Below are positions 52,889 to 61,846 of a stretch of DNA of 64,000 nucleotides, piece after piece. Each line of letters opens with the position of its first letter. Within the stretch, counting starts at the first letter, position 1. Source of the DNA: an uncultured Pseudomonadales bacterium (GTDB taxonomy: Bacteria; Pseudomonadota; Gammaproteobacteria; Pseudomonadales; Azotimanducaceae). The position numbers and the translations under genes were made by a program. The stretch lies in the NCBI GenBank assembly GCA_958295875.1, contig OY282379.1, forward strand, positions 2,480,001 to 2,544,000, given 5' to 3'. The notes below the pieces were generated by a model, which was not told the DNA's origin, ran no database searches, and saw only the letters and a list, made by a program, of their open reading frames with translations.

Positions 52889-52975
52889 TGGTGCCCGGGG
52901 CCGGGCTCGAACCGGCATGGAGTCGCCTCCGAGGGATTTTAAGTCCCTTGTGTCTACCTATTTCACCACCCGGGC
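52889..52975 (-). tRNA. tRNA-Leu (TAA)
   Basis: An 87-nt class II cloverleaf on the minus strand: acceptor GCCCGGG/CCCGGGC, anticodon loop CTTAAAA (anticodon TAA), a long variable arm, T-arm and encoded CCA. Adjacent to the nested mobile element. Confidence 0.95.
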
Positions 52976-53244
52976 GCGTGGCCAGCGTATCGCCCCGGTT
53001 CGCCGTTTGCCAACGTGGACATGGCTGGCGGGCGCGTGGGTTCGAGGCACAAGGTGAGGCGTTTCGTCTGACACGCCAACATGGCCCTCCCTTGGGCCGG
53101 CGGGAACGGTTCCAGCATCCCGTCGATGCTCCCTCGCGCAGCCGGCACCGCGTGTCGACCGTCCCGTCCACTCGCAACCTCAGGTGTGGGGGATCAGCGA
53201 CCTTCTGGACATTTGTGGTCAGGCAGCCGCGGCCATCATCCTAG

Positions 53245-54425
53245 GGAAGGTCTGAACAAGCGCCGGCGATGCTGTGACAATAGGCGCGTTGACCACTAGG
53301 AGAGGCATTCGATGACGGAAGCGACCCAGGCGACGTTCGCGGAGTTGGAGTACAGGGCGAAGAAGCGGAAGACGCGGCGCGAGAGGTTCCTGGAGCGGAT
53401 GGATGGGTTGGTTCCGTGGCGGGAGCTGGAAGAGGCGGTCCGCCCGCACTACCCGAAGGCGGGCCGCGGCCGCCGGCCGTACCCGCTGTCGGCGATGCTG
53501 CGTGTGCATTGCGTCCAGTTGTTCCACAACCTGAGCGACCCGGCGATGGAGGACATGCTCTACGAAGTGGAGTCGGTGCGCCGGTTCGCGGGGTTGAGGC
53601 TGTCGGCGCTGCCGGACGAGACGACGATCCTGAACTTCCGGCATCTGCTGGAGAGGCACGGCCTGGGGGAGAAGCTGCTGTCGGCGATCAACGCGAGCTT
53701 GGCTGCGCGGGGCCTGAGGCTGCGGGAGGGGACGGTGGTGGACGCGAGCATCGTGGAGGCGCCGTCGTCGACGAAGAACCGTTCTGGGAAGCGGGATCCG
53801 GAGATGCGGCAGACGCGGAAGGGGAAGCAGTGGCACTTCGGGATGAAGATGCACGTTGGCGCTGACGCGGAGACGGGGGTGGCGCACAGCTTCGCGGCGA
53901 CGTCGGCGAACGAGTCGGACGTGGCGCACGCGCACCGCCTCCTGCACGGCGGCGAGAGGCGCGTCTGGGCGGACGCGGGCTACCGGGGCGTGGAGAAGCG
54001 CCCGGAGAACCGGGGCCGGGGCGTGGACTGGCGGGTGGCGATGCGTCCGGGCCTGCGGCGGCAGTTGGAGGCGGGCAGCGAGGCGGCGCTGCGGGAGAAG
54101 GAGAAGGCGTCGGTCCGCGCCAAGGCGGAGCACCCGTTCTTCTACGTGAAGCGGATGTTCGGCTACGGCAAGGCGCGCTATCGGGGGCTTCACAAGAACG
54201 CGCAGCGGATCGCGCTGCTGCTGGGCTTCGCCAACCTGCTGATCGCCGAGCGGCGGTTGGCGGCGTGACCGCGGCGCCCGTGCGCCCGGAAGGCGGGGAA
54301 AACGCCGGAAACGGCGTCGAAACGGCGGAATCGCGCCATATTCGCGGCGGTTCCGCGCCCAAGGCGCTGTCGAACCCGCCTTCGCCGACCGCCAGCCGTC
54401 GATCGGCGCACTGTTCAGACCTTCC
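53245..54425. mobile_element. IS5-family insertion sequence, copy 2 (1181 bp)
   Basis: Same inverted repeats and length as copy 1, flanked by CTAG (53241-53244, 54426-54429). Inserted in opposite orientation to copy 1, at the 3' end of the IS481 transposase. Confidence 0.95.
53312..54268 (+). CDS. IS5-family DDE transposase (copy 2)
   Basis: A 318-residue intact transposase with the same DDE motifs as copy 1 (DASIVEAPSS, WADAGYRG, KAEHPFFYVKRM). A GAGAGGC site lies eight bases before the ATG. Confidence 0.95.
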   Translation: MTEATQATFAELEYRAKKRKTRRERFLERMDGLVPWRELEEAVRPHYPKAGRGRRPYPLSAMLRVHCVQLFHNLSDPAMEDMLYEVESVRRFAGLRLSALPDETTILNFRHLLERHGLGEKLLSAINASLAARGLRLREGTVVDASIVEAPSSTKNRSGKRDPEMRQTRKGKQWHFGMKMHVGADAETGVAHSFAATSANESDVAHAHRLLHGGERRVWADAGYRGVEKRPENRGRGVDWRVAMRPGLRRQLEAGSEAALREKEKASVRAKAEHPFFYVKRMFGYGKARYRGLHKNAQRIALLLGFANLLIAERRLAA

Positions 54426-55440
54426 CTAGCGAACTCGGCAGGGGTTTTCATGCCGAGGGAGCGGTGCGGGCGCCTGTTGTTGTAGTAGTCGAGGTAGAGG
54501 GCGAGCGCCTCGTTCATGGCCGCGCAGGTGAGCTCGCCTTGGTATTGGCTCCAGCACTCGGCGCGCGCCGTGCGGTTGGCGCGCTCGACGATGCCGTTGA
54601 GCTGCGGCGAGCGCGGCGGCAGCACCAGCAGCGGCAGGCCCAGCGCCCTGCACTCCTCCTCGAAGGCGGCCATGAACTCCGAGCCGCCGTCCACCTGCAC
54701 GGCGCGGACGTCGAGCTCGCGGACGGCCTCGCGCAGGAACGCCCTTGCGACGCTCGCCGTGGCGCGGGAGTAGACCCTGGCCCACTGCAGCCGCGTGCGC
54801 GGGCACACGGCGCGGAACTCCTTGCGGGTCTTGCCGTCGATGCGCACGGTCATGTGGTCGAACTGCACGCCGAAGTGCCTGTCGCGCGGCTTCCACCGGC
54901 GCGCATGCGCGCCGGTGAAGTCGCGCCGCCGCTTCGCGGCGGCGCGCCCCTCGCAGAACGAGCACGGCCGCGCGCGCCCCCGCTCCACCGCCCAGCGCAG
55001 GATGCGCCCCACCGTCGCCTCGCTCAGCGCCCGGTCCGGCCAGCGCGCCGCCAAGTCCAGCGCGATCCTCGCCTTCCCCGCCCACGGCGCCTCGCGGCGG
55101 AGGCGCACCACCCGCATGGCGTCCGCCATCGTCCACCGCCGCCCTGGATGGCTGCGCGGCCGGCTGCTGCGCGGAACCAAGCCCTTCACCCCCTCCTCGA
55201 GCAGCCGCTTCCTCCGCGCGTAGTACGTGCTCCGACCCACCCCGAACGCCGCCAGAGCCTCCGCCAGCCCCACCTCCTTCCGGATCCGGTCGATCCCCTC
55301 CAGCTCCCGCAGCCGCCGCAGCGCCTCCGGGTCGTCCGTCCCGTCCACCCGCAGCCTGAAGTAGAACGCCCTGTCTTGTGCCAACATCCGCATCGTTCGG
55401 TCTCCCATGTTGTCTTCAACTCATAGGCTACCGAACCGTC

Positions 55441-55466
55441 GCCCCCAACGGCCTTCCGTTGGGGGC
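55441..55466 (-). terminator. Strong hairpin just inside the IS481 right end
   Basis: GCCCCCAACGG and CCGTTGGGGGC form an 11-bp perfect stem with a four-base loop, between the inverted repeat and the transposase start. In this position it could block read-in transcription from outside the element, a known protective arrangement in some insertion sequences. Confidence 0.55.
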
Positions 55467-55492
55467 GACTGTCCAGAAGGTGCTGATCCCAT

Positions 55493-57554
55493 CAGGGCCA
55501 TTTTAAGGTTGCGCGCAAGATGTTGATTTGATTGCGGAAGGTTTTGTTTCTGGACATTCGCCCCCGAGTGTGCTGCACTGTCGGCCGGGTTGGCTGTCGG
55601 GGCTCCTGTCATGGCGGAGGCTGCGCGGGGCGTCGCTTTGCGGGACGTCCGGGTTCGCCCGGTTCGGGACGCCGGCGAGCGGTCGCGCTGGGACGGCCTC
55701 ATGGAGGCGCACCACTACCTGGGCTTCCGCAGCCCGTTCGGGGCGGCGCTGCGGCAGGTGGCGGAGCTGCCGGGCGGGGAGTGGGCGGCGCTGCTGGGCT
55801 GGTCGGCGGGGGCGTTCAAGGTGGGGGCGCGCGACCGCTGGCTGGGCTGGGCGCGGGAGCAGCAGTTCCGCCGCCTGCACCTGATCGCCTGCAACACGCG
55901 GTTCCTGGTCTTGCCGGGCTTCCGCGTTCCGAACCTGGCGTCGCGGGCCCTGGGCCTTTCGCTGCGCCGCCTGTCGTCGGACATGGAGGCGCTCCGCGGG
56001 CATCCGGTGCTGCTGGCGGAGACCTTCGTGGACCCGGCGAAGTTCGAGGGGACCTGCTACCGGGCGGCGGGCTGGACGGCGGTCGGGGAGACGCGGGGCT
56101 TCGCCCGGGACTCGGGGGGCTGGCGGGAGCACGGCCGGCCGAAGGCGGTTTGGGTGCGCCCGCTGCGGCGTGGCGCGGCGGAGGCGCTGGGCGGCCTGGG
56201 GGAGCCGCGGGCGTGGGGCTGCGGGGAGGCCGAGCCGCCGAAGGCGGAGCGGCTCCGCGGCCTATACGGGTTCCTGCGGGAGGTGCCCGACTTCCGCAAG
56301 CCGCGGGGGGTGCGCCACCAGCTGGCGACGGTGCTGGCCATCGCCCTGGCGGGGAAGCTGGCGGGGGTTCGGGGCGTGACGGCGCTGGCGGAGTTCGCGG
56401 GCCGCCTGACGCAGGCGCAGCTGGCGGCGGTCCGGGCGTTCCGCAGCCCCCGCGGCGGCCGCCGGACGGCGCCTTCCGCGGCCTCGTTCCACCGCATCCT
56501 GTCGGCGCTGGACCCGGAGGCGCTGGACCGCGCGCTGCGGCGCTGGGCGGCGTCGCGCCAAGGGCCGGGCGGGGCGCTGGCCCTGGACGGCAAGACGGCC
56601 CCGGAGTGGATCGAAGGGCCGAACCCGGAGCGGACGCTGATCGCAGCGGTGGAGCACGGCAGCGGGCTGACGGTCGGGCAGGCGGCCTCGGACGGCGCCG
56701 GCGGGGAGATACTCGGGGCGCGCCGGCTGCTGCGGGAGATCCGCGTCGCCGGCCGCGTCCTGACGCTGGACGCGCTGCACAGCTGCCCCGGGACGGCGCG
56801 CCTGATCGTGGGGCTGGGCGCCGACTACGCCATGCCGGTCAAGGAGAACCGGCCGGCGCTGCTGGAGGACCTCGCGCTGCTGGACTGGGACTCGGCGGCG
56901 GAGTTCGCGACCTCGGAGAAGGGCCACGGCCGGATCGAGTCCCGCCGCTGCCGCGCCATCCCGCTGGACGGCGCCCCCGACGAACTGGCCGCGCTGCCCG
57001 GCCGGCGCCAAGCCTTCCGCATCGTCCGCGAACGGCACGTCGTCCGCACCGGGCGGACGACGGCGCACGCCGTCTTCGGCGTCACGTCCCTGGGGCCGGA
57101 GCGGGCAGGCCCGGCGGAGCTCCTCGCCCTCAACCGCGGCCACTGGGAAATCGAGAACCGCCTCCACCACGACCGCGACTTCACCTATGACGAGGACCGA
57201 TGCCGCGCCAAGCGCAGGCGCCTGCCCCGCAACCTGGCCTGCCTGACCAACGCCGCCATCTCCATCGTCCGGCTCAACGGGCGCTTCAGCCACCTGCCCC
57301 AAGCCAACCGCCACTGCGCCGCCCGGCAGGGCGAGGCCCTGCGCGAGGTGGTCGGAACCCCTCCCCGGCGCTGAAGCCCCTCCCCCGGCGCCCTCCCGCG
57401 CCCGGGGGCCGCCCAGATGCGCCAATCCGAGGAAAAACGCCCCAAAACCCATCGCGCCAGCCTCGAAGAAACCTCCGGAAACCCGAACGCGCGCGCCAAC
57501 TCCCCCATCGCAGCGCGGCGCGGAAAACGAAGCCCCGACTTTAGGATGGCCCTG
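55493..57554. mobile_element. ISAs1-family element carrying a DruA-fused transposase
   Basis: Ends begin CAGGGCCAT on both sides (inverted: CAGGGCCATTTTAAGG left, CAGGGCCATCCTAAAG right). Flanked by an 11-bp direct repeat GCTGATCCCAT (55482-55492 and 57555-57565), which is the outer end of IS481 copy B. So it inserted into that element's terminus. Confidence 0.88.
55611..57374 (+). CDS. ISAs1-family transposase fused to a DruA-like (DUF4338) domain
   Basis: A 587-residue protein. Residues about 10-190 match DUF4338/DruA: RWDGLMEAHHYLGF, GEWAALLGWSAGAFKV, LHLIACNTRFLV, LASRALGLSLRRLSSD, LAETFVD and FEGTCYRAAGW. Residues about 215-587 are an ISAs1 DDE transposase: PDFRKPRGVRHQLATVLAIA, ALDGKT (D), LTLDALHSCPGT (D), HWEIENRLHHDRDFTYDED (E). 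ATG 55611. DruA domains occur in Druantia defence and as fusions with such transposases. Confidence 0.88.
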   Translation: MAEAARGVALRDVRVRPVRDAGERSRWDGLMEAHHYLGFRSPFGAALRQVAELPGGEWAALLGWSAGAFKVGARDRWLGWAREQQFRRLHLIACNTRFLVLPGFRVPNLASRALGLSLRRLSSDMEALRGHPVLLAETFVDPAKFEGTCYRAAGWTAVGETRGFARDSGGWREHGRPKAVWVRPLRRGAAEALGGLGEPRAWGCGEAEPPKAERLRGLYGFLREVPDFRKPRGVRHQLATVLAIALAGKLAGVRGVTALAEFAGRLTQAQLAAVRAFRSPRGGRRTAPSAASFHRILSALDPEALDRALRRWAASRQGPGGALALDGKTAPEWIEGPNPERTLIAAVEHGSGLTVGQAASDGAGGEILGARRLLREIRVAGRVLTLDALHSCPGTARLIVGLGADYAMPVKENRPALLEDLALLDWDSAAEFATSEKGHGRIESRRCRAIPLDGAPDELAALPGRRQAFRIVRERHVVRTGRTTAHAVFGVTSLGPERAGPAELLALNRGHWEIENRLHHDRDFTYDEDRCRAKRRRLPRNLACLTNAAISIVRLNGRFSHLPQANRHCAARQGEALREVVGTPPRR

Positions 57555-57638
57555 GCTGATCCCATTCATCAGGTGGTGTGGAGCGCGGTCTTGCGGTATG
57601 CTTACGTCTCCCATGCATGGTTCAAGGAGCGGCAAGTA

Positions 57639-58808
57639 ATGGTGAATGGATTGTTGAAGGCCCTCGCGGCCACAGTGGCGGTGGCGCTCGCCGGCGTGAC
57701 GGCCCAAGCGGATGAACACGACACTGGCTTCACGTCGGAGGGCTATTGCGAGGAGCATGCGGCACGGCCACCGGAGCGGCAGTCTAACTTTGGCAACCTG
57801 CTCTGCTCGAACGCCGAGGGCATTGACGAGAACAACCAAGCCATTGAAGCCAACACGGAGATGATCACGTCGAACACGGAGATGATCGAGTCGAACGACG
57901 GGGACATCGCTGGGAACACGGCGGCGATCGAGTCGAACGACGGGGACATCGCTGGGAACACGGCGGCGATCGAGTCGAACGACGGGGACATCGCTGGGAA
58001 CACGGCGGCGATCGAGTCGAACGACGGGGACATCGCTGGGAACACGGCGGCGATCGAGTCGAACGACGGGGACATCGCTGGGAACACGGCGGCGATCGAG
58101 TCGAACGACGGGGACATCGCTGGGAACACGGCGGCGATCGAGTCGAACGACGGGGACATCGCTGGGAACACGGCGGCGATCGAGTCGAACGACGGGGACA
58201 TCGCTGGGAACACGGCGGCGATCGAGTCGAACGACGGGGACATCGCTGGGAACACGGCGGCGATCGAGTCGAACGACGGGGACATCGCTGGGAACACGGC
58301 GGCGATCGAGTCGAACGACGGGGACATCGCGGCGAACACGGCGGCGATCGAGTCGAACGACGGGGACATCGCGGGGAACACGGCGGCGATCATGTCGAAC
58401 GACGAGGACATCGCCGCGAACGTGGTACGGCTTGGCATGCATGAAAACATGATTGGCAACAACAGCAATCGCTTGACTGAGCATGGGGCGACGCTGGCGC
58501 GCCACGATCAGATGCTGAGCCGTCAGGCGAGCCTGATCGACGGCAACACTAGGGCCATCGACATGCTGGACGAGCGAGTGAACCAGGTGGCCGCGATGGC
58601 TGCGGCGCTCTCCGCGGTGCCCAATGCGCCGAGCACTGGCGAGCAGTTCTTCATTGGCGTTGGCGTGGGCAACCACTCCGGCGAATCGAGCCTCGCCGTG
58701 GGCCTATCCGGCCGCGTCGGGCCGAAGCAGAACATCCTCATCAACGCAGGCGTAGCGAACAGCAGCGGCGAGACGACCGTGCGCGCCGGCATTGGCTGGG
58801 CGTTCTAG
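57639..58808 (+). CDS. Trimeric-autotransporter-like adhesin with IxxN stalk repeats
   Basis: A 389-residue surface protein. Residues 1-24 form a signal peptide. A short Cys-containing head is followed by a stalk of 14-residue repeats (IESNDGDIAGNTAA) from about residue 84, giving pairs of heptads IxxNTxx and IxxNDxx typical of trimeric coiled-coil stalks with Asn at core positions. The C-terminal about 70 residues (FFIGVGVGNHSGESS... ending GIGWAF) look like the four-strand YadA anchor. AAGGAGC lies eight bases before the ATG. It abuts the mobile cluster. Confidence 0.85.
   Translation: MVNGLLKALAATVAVALAGVTAQADEHDTGFTSEGYCEEHAARPPERQSNFGNLLCSNAEGIDENNQAIEANTEMITSNTEMIESNDGDIAGNTAAIESNDGDIAGNTAAIESNDGDIAGNTAAIESNDGDIAGNTAAIESNDGDIAGNTAAIESNDGDIAGNTAAIESNDGDIAGNTAAIESNDGDIAGNTAAIESNDGDIAGNTAAIESNDGDIAGNTAAIESNDGDIAANTAAIESNDGDIAGNTAAIMSNDEDIAANVVRLGMHENMIGNNSNRLTEHGATLARHDQMLSRQASLIDGNTRAIDMLDERVNQVAAMAAALSAVPNAPSTGEQFFIGVGVGNHSGESSLAVGLSGRVGPKQNILINAGVANSSGETTVRAGIGWAF
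57888..58433 (+). repeat. 42-bp tandem repeats, 12 near-identical units plus one degenerate
   Basis: Units start at 57888 and recur every 42 bases to 58350 (12 units), then a diverged thirteenth (ATGTCGAACGAGGAC). Almost all bases are identical, only one unit differing as GGCGAAC instead of TGGGAAC. Such arrays expand and contract by slippage. Confidence 0.95.
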
Positions 58809-58842
58809 CCGCTACTAACGGCCACGAGACACCTGACTGAGC

Positions 58843-58884
58843 GCGGCGTGAAGCCGAGGGCGTCGCCCCTCGGCCTCACGCCGC
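58843..58884 (+). terminator. Terminator after the adhesin gene
   Basis: A two-part stem: GCGGCGTGA with TCACGCCGC, and within it GCCGAGGG with CCCTCGGC, closed by a six-base loop, followed by a T-rich stretch (TTCCACTTTCTC). Sits 35 bases after the stop. Confidence 0.7.
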
Positions 58885-58956
58885 GTTCCACTTTCTCGCT
58901 CTCTACGGTTCCGCGGCTGCACGCTAAGTGGCTGCTCGTAGAATGACGCCCACGCC

Positions 58957-59042
58957 GCCCAGGTGTTGAAACTGGCAGACAAGCAGGATTTAGATTCCTG
59001 TGCCCTCGTGGCGTGTGGGTTCGAATCCCACCCTGGGCACCA
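58957..59042 (+). tRNA. tRNA-Leu (TAG)
   Basis: An 86-nt class II cloverleaf: acceptor GCCCAGG/CCTGGGC, anticodon stem-loop CAGGA-TTTAGAT-TCCTG (anticodon TAG), variable arm, T-arm GGTTCGAATCCC and CCA. Followed by a short lower-GC region. Confidence 0.96.
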
Positions 59043-59234
59043 AACCCGTATTTTCCGCACTAGTCCGCGTCGGCCCGTGAACGTTCGGGAACGTCCTTGG
59101 CAGATTGATACAGCTGGGTTTTCAGTCGCCCTACGAAGTTGCTGACACCTTGAGGCTCCAAGCCGTATACGACCTAGCGCAGGAACGTCGCCGACGCCAA
59201 ACAGCAGCCTGACCTGCCCCAAGGCAACACACAC

Positions 59235-59342
59235 ATGATCAATTTCATCGATCAGCAGACTGCACCAACTGACGAACCCGAAGTGGATTGGAACAAGGAA
59301 CGCCAAGAGTGGCAGCAAACCTATGCCAGTTCTACGAGCTAG
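59235..59342 (+). CDS. Possible 35-residue small protein
   Basis: ATG 59235 to TAG, encoding an acidic peptide (MINFIDQQTAPTDEPEVDWN...). No ribosome-binding site of note. It lies in the lower-GC segment after tRNA-Leu, just before the next unknown frame. Support is weak. Confidence 0.3.
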   Translation: MINFIDQQTAPTDEPEVDWNKERQEWQQTYASSTS

Positions 59343-59381
59343 TGAGAGCGTTCATGGGCAAATACATCGATCAGGCTAAAG

Positions 59382-59750
59382 GTGCGTGTGCGACAAGGAA
59401 CCAAAGAGTTGCACGAGGAGTTCATCGGTAGATATGCCGTAGAAACGATGACCCTAGATATCGGCCTCAACAAGATCGAATTCGACCCGGTCGGCACGAA
59501 TGTGATCGGAGCGAAGGGGCGCGTAGACGTGCGCAGTGCAAAGGGCACGGTGAAGTTTGTGCTTGTATCGGAAGATGCTACGCAGATCGGTTGGCCTCGC
59601 ATCGTCGAGGGTGCCGAGCCTGTGTCGGAACCTATTAAGCCAGTGAAGAACTGGGCATGGAAAACTGCAACGCAGCCGCCTAAGGTTCGATGTTTGGAAC
59701 TATGCGAGGAGTCCTTCCAAGACGCGATCATGGAGGTCCTCAATGCCTAG
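59382..59750 (+). CDS. Hypothetical protein in tRNA-flanking low-GC segment, possibly frameshifted
   Basis: A 122-residue frame from GTG 59382. It contains a well-formed beta-rich stretch (MTLDIGLNKIEFDPVGTNVIGAKGRVDV..., GTVKFVLVSEDA) and looks real. An ATG with better context at 59353 (MGKYIDQAKG) is in another frame, suggesting that the true start was lost by a frameshift near 59380. No family recognised. GC and codon use differ from neighbouring genes, pointing to transfer. Confidence 0.5.
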   Translation: MRVRQGTKELHEEFIGRYAVETMTLDIGLNKIEFDPVGTNVIGAKGRVDVRSAKGTVKFVLVSEDATQIGWPRIVEGAEPVSEPIKPVKNWAWKTATQPPKVRCLELCEESFQDAIMEVLNA

Positions 59751-60099
59751 GGAGAGGCGGCTTGTCTTTTCGGAGCAGCATCTCGAAGTCGAGGGATAGA
59801 TCGGCATCGGCAAGACACGGAGGCGGCCGTCGGCGCATTGGGTCAGGACGTGTCGAGCGACGCCGGCACTTAGGCAGCTTGCCGTGCCCCAGAAGGGCGA
59901 GCCAGCGGTCTCAGGGATCGTCCCCAACTTCGCCCGCCCACTATCTCATTCGTGCCCCACTCTGCCGCCACCCCACGTTGGGCGTATGATGGCCGCATGA
60001 TGAAAAACCTGCATGGGTTGGCAGACGGGCTTGGCAGGCGGCTCGCCCCCTTTGGGTGTGCATGGGCCGCGTGCGTCGCCGCGTCGCTGCGGGGCAGCC

Positions 60100-61818
60100 G
60101 TGGCTGAAGCTCGGATCGAGCCAGAGCCCACGGAAGCGCCCCCTCGGCGGCGCCTCGGTGAGTTGCTCGTCGAACGCGGTGTCGCGCAGCCGGCGGACAT
60201 CGAGCGCGCCCTGCAGATTCAGCGGTCTGTTGGCGGCAAGCTCGGCGCCCTGTTGGTGCGCACCGGCGCGCTTTCGGAGGATGCGCTGCTGCGGGCGCTG
60301 TCCGCGCAACTCGGCGCGCCTTACCTGAGCGAACCGGATGACCTGCCGGATCATCTGGCGGCCTACGGCTTCATGGCGCAAGCGCCCGTCAAGCTGGATT
60401 GGCTGCTGGACAACGCCGCGCTGCTGTGGCGCGATGGCGCGGATGCCCTCTGCTGCCTAGCGCGAGACCCGCAGCATCAACCCCTGCTTGAAGCCTTGGC
60501 GTACTTCTACCCCGGCGAGCGCGTCGCGTTTTTCCTCGCCCCCAACCACCATGTAGACCGTCTGTTGGATGCCGTTCGCAAGGAACGCGCCATGGAGACG
60601 CTGTTCTCCGGCGACGACGCCCGGCAGTTGCGCGAAATGGCAGAGGAAGCGCCCGTCATCGAGTTGGTGAACAACCTGCTGTCGCAGGCGGTGGACCTCG
60701 ACGCTTCAGACATCCATGTGGAGCCGGCGCAGGAAACCTTCGCCGTGCGCATGCGTGTGGACGGCGTGTTGCATACGCGCCTCACCCAACCCATTGAACG
60801 CTTCCCGGCGGTGGCGTCGCGCATCAAACTCGTCGCCGGCATCGACATCGCCGAGCGCCGCCTGCCTCAGGATGGCCGCATCACCGAGCGAATTGCCGGC
60901 AAAGACATGGACATCCGCGTCTCGACAGTGCCGTGCGCGTTCGGCGAATCCATCGTGCTGCGGATGCTCGCCAAGGAGCGGGATGACCTGCGGCTCGACA
61001 ACCTCGGCATGACGGCAGACCACTTGGAGATGTTTCGCGGCTGGCTCCACGCCAGCAACGGCATCGTCCTCGTCACCGGCCCCACGGGCTGCGGCAAGTC
61101 CACAACGTTGGCCGCCGCCTTGGAGGAAGTGGACGACGGCATCAAGAAGATCATCACCGTGGAAGACCCGGTGGAATACCAAATGCCGAACATCACGCAA
61201 ATCCAAACCCACGCAGAGATCGGCTACACCTTCGCGCGGGCGCTGCGCGCCATCCTGCGCCACGATCCCAACATCATCATGATCGGCGAGATCCGCGATG
61301 CGGAGACCGCCGAAATCGCCTTGCGCTCAGCGCTCACCGGCCATCTGGTGCTCTCCACCGTCCACACCAACGACGCGCTGTCGAGCTTCACCCGCCTCAT
61401 CGACATGGGCTTGGAGCCCTACTTGGTGGCAGACACCATTCGCGGCGTGCAGGCGCAGCGCTTGGTGCGCCGCAGTTGCCGGCGCTGCGCGGTGGCGACC
61501 ACGCCCACCGGGCTGGCGGCAGATGCCCTCAACGACATCCCGTCGGCCTTGCTCGGCAAAGATTGGGTGCGGGTGGAAGGTTGCGAAGCCTGCCAGCACA
61601 CGGGCTATCGCGGGCGCATGGGTGTCTATGAGTTGGCGTCCATGACGGACGCGCTGCAGAACGCCGTGGTCGGCGGCGCCAACTTGAGCGAACTGAAGCG
61701 CTTGGCGCATGGCCAAGGCTGCCGCACCCTTTGGCAAGATGGCCTCATCAAGGCGTCGCAGGGCCTCACCACGGTGGAGGAGGTCACCCGGCTGACGTTG
61801 GGCGCGACGCCTGCCTGA
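60100..61818 (+). CDS. gspE: Type II secretion ATPase GspE
   Basis: A 572-residue secretion ATPase. N-terminal GspE domain (RRLGELLVERGVAQPADIERAL), Walker A GPTGCGKST, Asp box and Walker B IIMIGEIRDAETAEIAL, His box (LVLSTVHTNDALSSF) and a zinc tetracysteine (CRRC...CEAC). GTG 60100 gives the standard start; an upstream ATG at 60013 would add 29 Gly/Arg-rich residues. First gene of a gspEFGH cluster that continues past the window. Confidence 0.94.
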   Translation: MAEARIEPEPTEAPPRRRLGELLVERGVAQPADIERALQIQRSVGGKLGALLVRTGALSEDALLRALSAQLGAPYLSEPDDLPDHLAAYGFMAQAPVKLDWLLDNAALLWRDGADALCCLARDPQHQPLLEALAYFYPGERVAFFLAPNHHVDRLLDAVRKERAMETLFSGDDARQLREMAEEAPVIELVNNLLSQAVDLDASDIHVEPAQETFAVRMRVDGVLHTRLTQPIERFPAVASRIKLVAGIDIAERRLPQDGRITERIAGKDMDIRVSTVPCAFGESIVLRMLAKERDDLRLDNLGMTADHLEMFRGWLHASNGIVLVTGPTGCGKSTTLAAALEEVDDGIKKIITVEDPVEYQMPNITQIQTHAEIGYTFARALRAILRHDPNIIMIGEIRDAETAEIALRSALTGHLVLSTVHTNDALSSFTRLIDMGLEPYLVADTIRGVQAQRLVRRSCRRCAVATTPTGLAADALNDIPSALLGKDWVRVEGCEACQHTGYRGRMGVYELASMTDALQNAVVGGANLSELKRLAHGQGCRTLWQDGLIKASQGLTTVEEVTRLTLGATPA

Positions 61819-61846
61819 AGCCGGCGCCGCCACGCCTTCGCGCACC

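Larger units (their letters stand above)
53219..55393 (-). pseudogene. IS481-family transposase, interrupted by IS5
   Basis: From ATG 55393 the protein has HTH (SRSTYYARRKRLL type), VQFDHMTVRIDG (D), VQVDGGSEFMAAF (D) and NGIVERANRTARAECW (E), through TPAEFA at 54430. There IS5 enters at CTAG; the last eight codons (RMMAAAA and TGA) resume at 53244 and end at 53219. The element plus duplication is 1185 bases, a multiple of three, with no stop in this frame, so a fused reading frame of more than 720 codons persists. Confidence 0.85.
53185..57568. mobile_element. IS481-family element (copy B), interrupted by two other insertions
   Basis: Left end TGTGGGGGATCAGC (53185) and right end inverse of TGAATGGGATCAGC (ending 57568), 11 of 14 matching, continuing inward as ACCTTCTGGACA on each side. 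Five-base TCAGG flanks both ends (53180-53184, 57569-57573). Removing the IS5 and ISAs1 insertions and their target duplications leaves about 1126 bp, a normal IS481 length. Confidence 0.85.

Noticed and set aside
56262..58676. An 804-codon minus-strand frame across the ISAs1 transposase and adhesin
   Set aside because: Composition artefact; contains antisense of the 42-bp repeats and no recognisable domain.
58815..59318. A long minus-strand frame crossing tRNA-Leu(UAG) with a 'WCPGWDSNPH'-type peptide
   Set aside because: This is the familiar artefact of translating the antisense of a tRNA; the sense strand folds as a complete tRNA.
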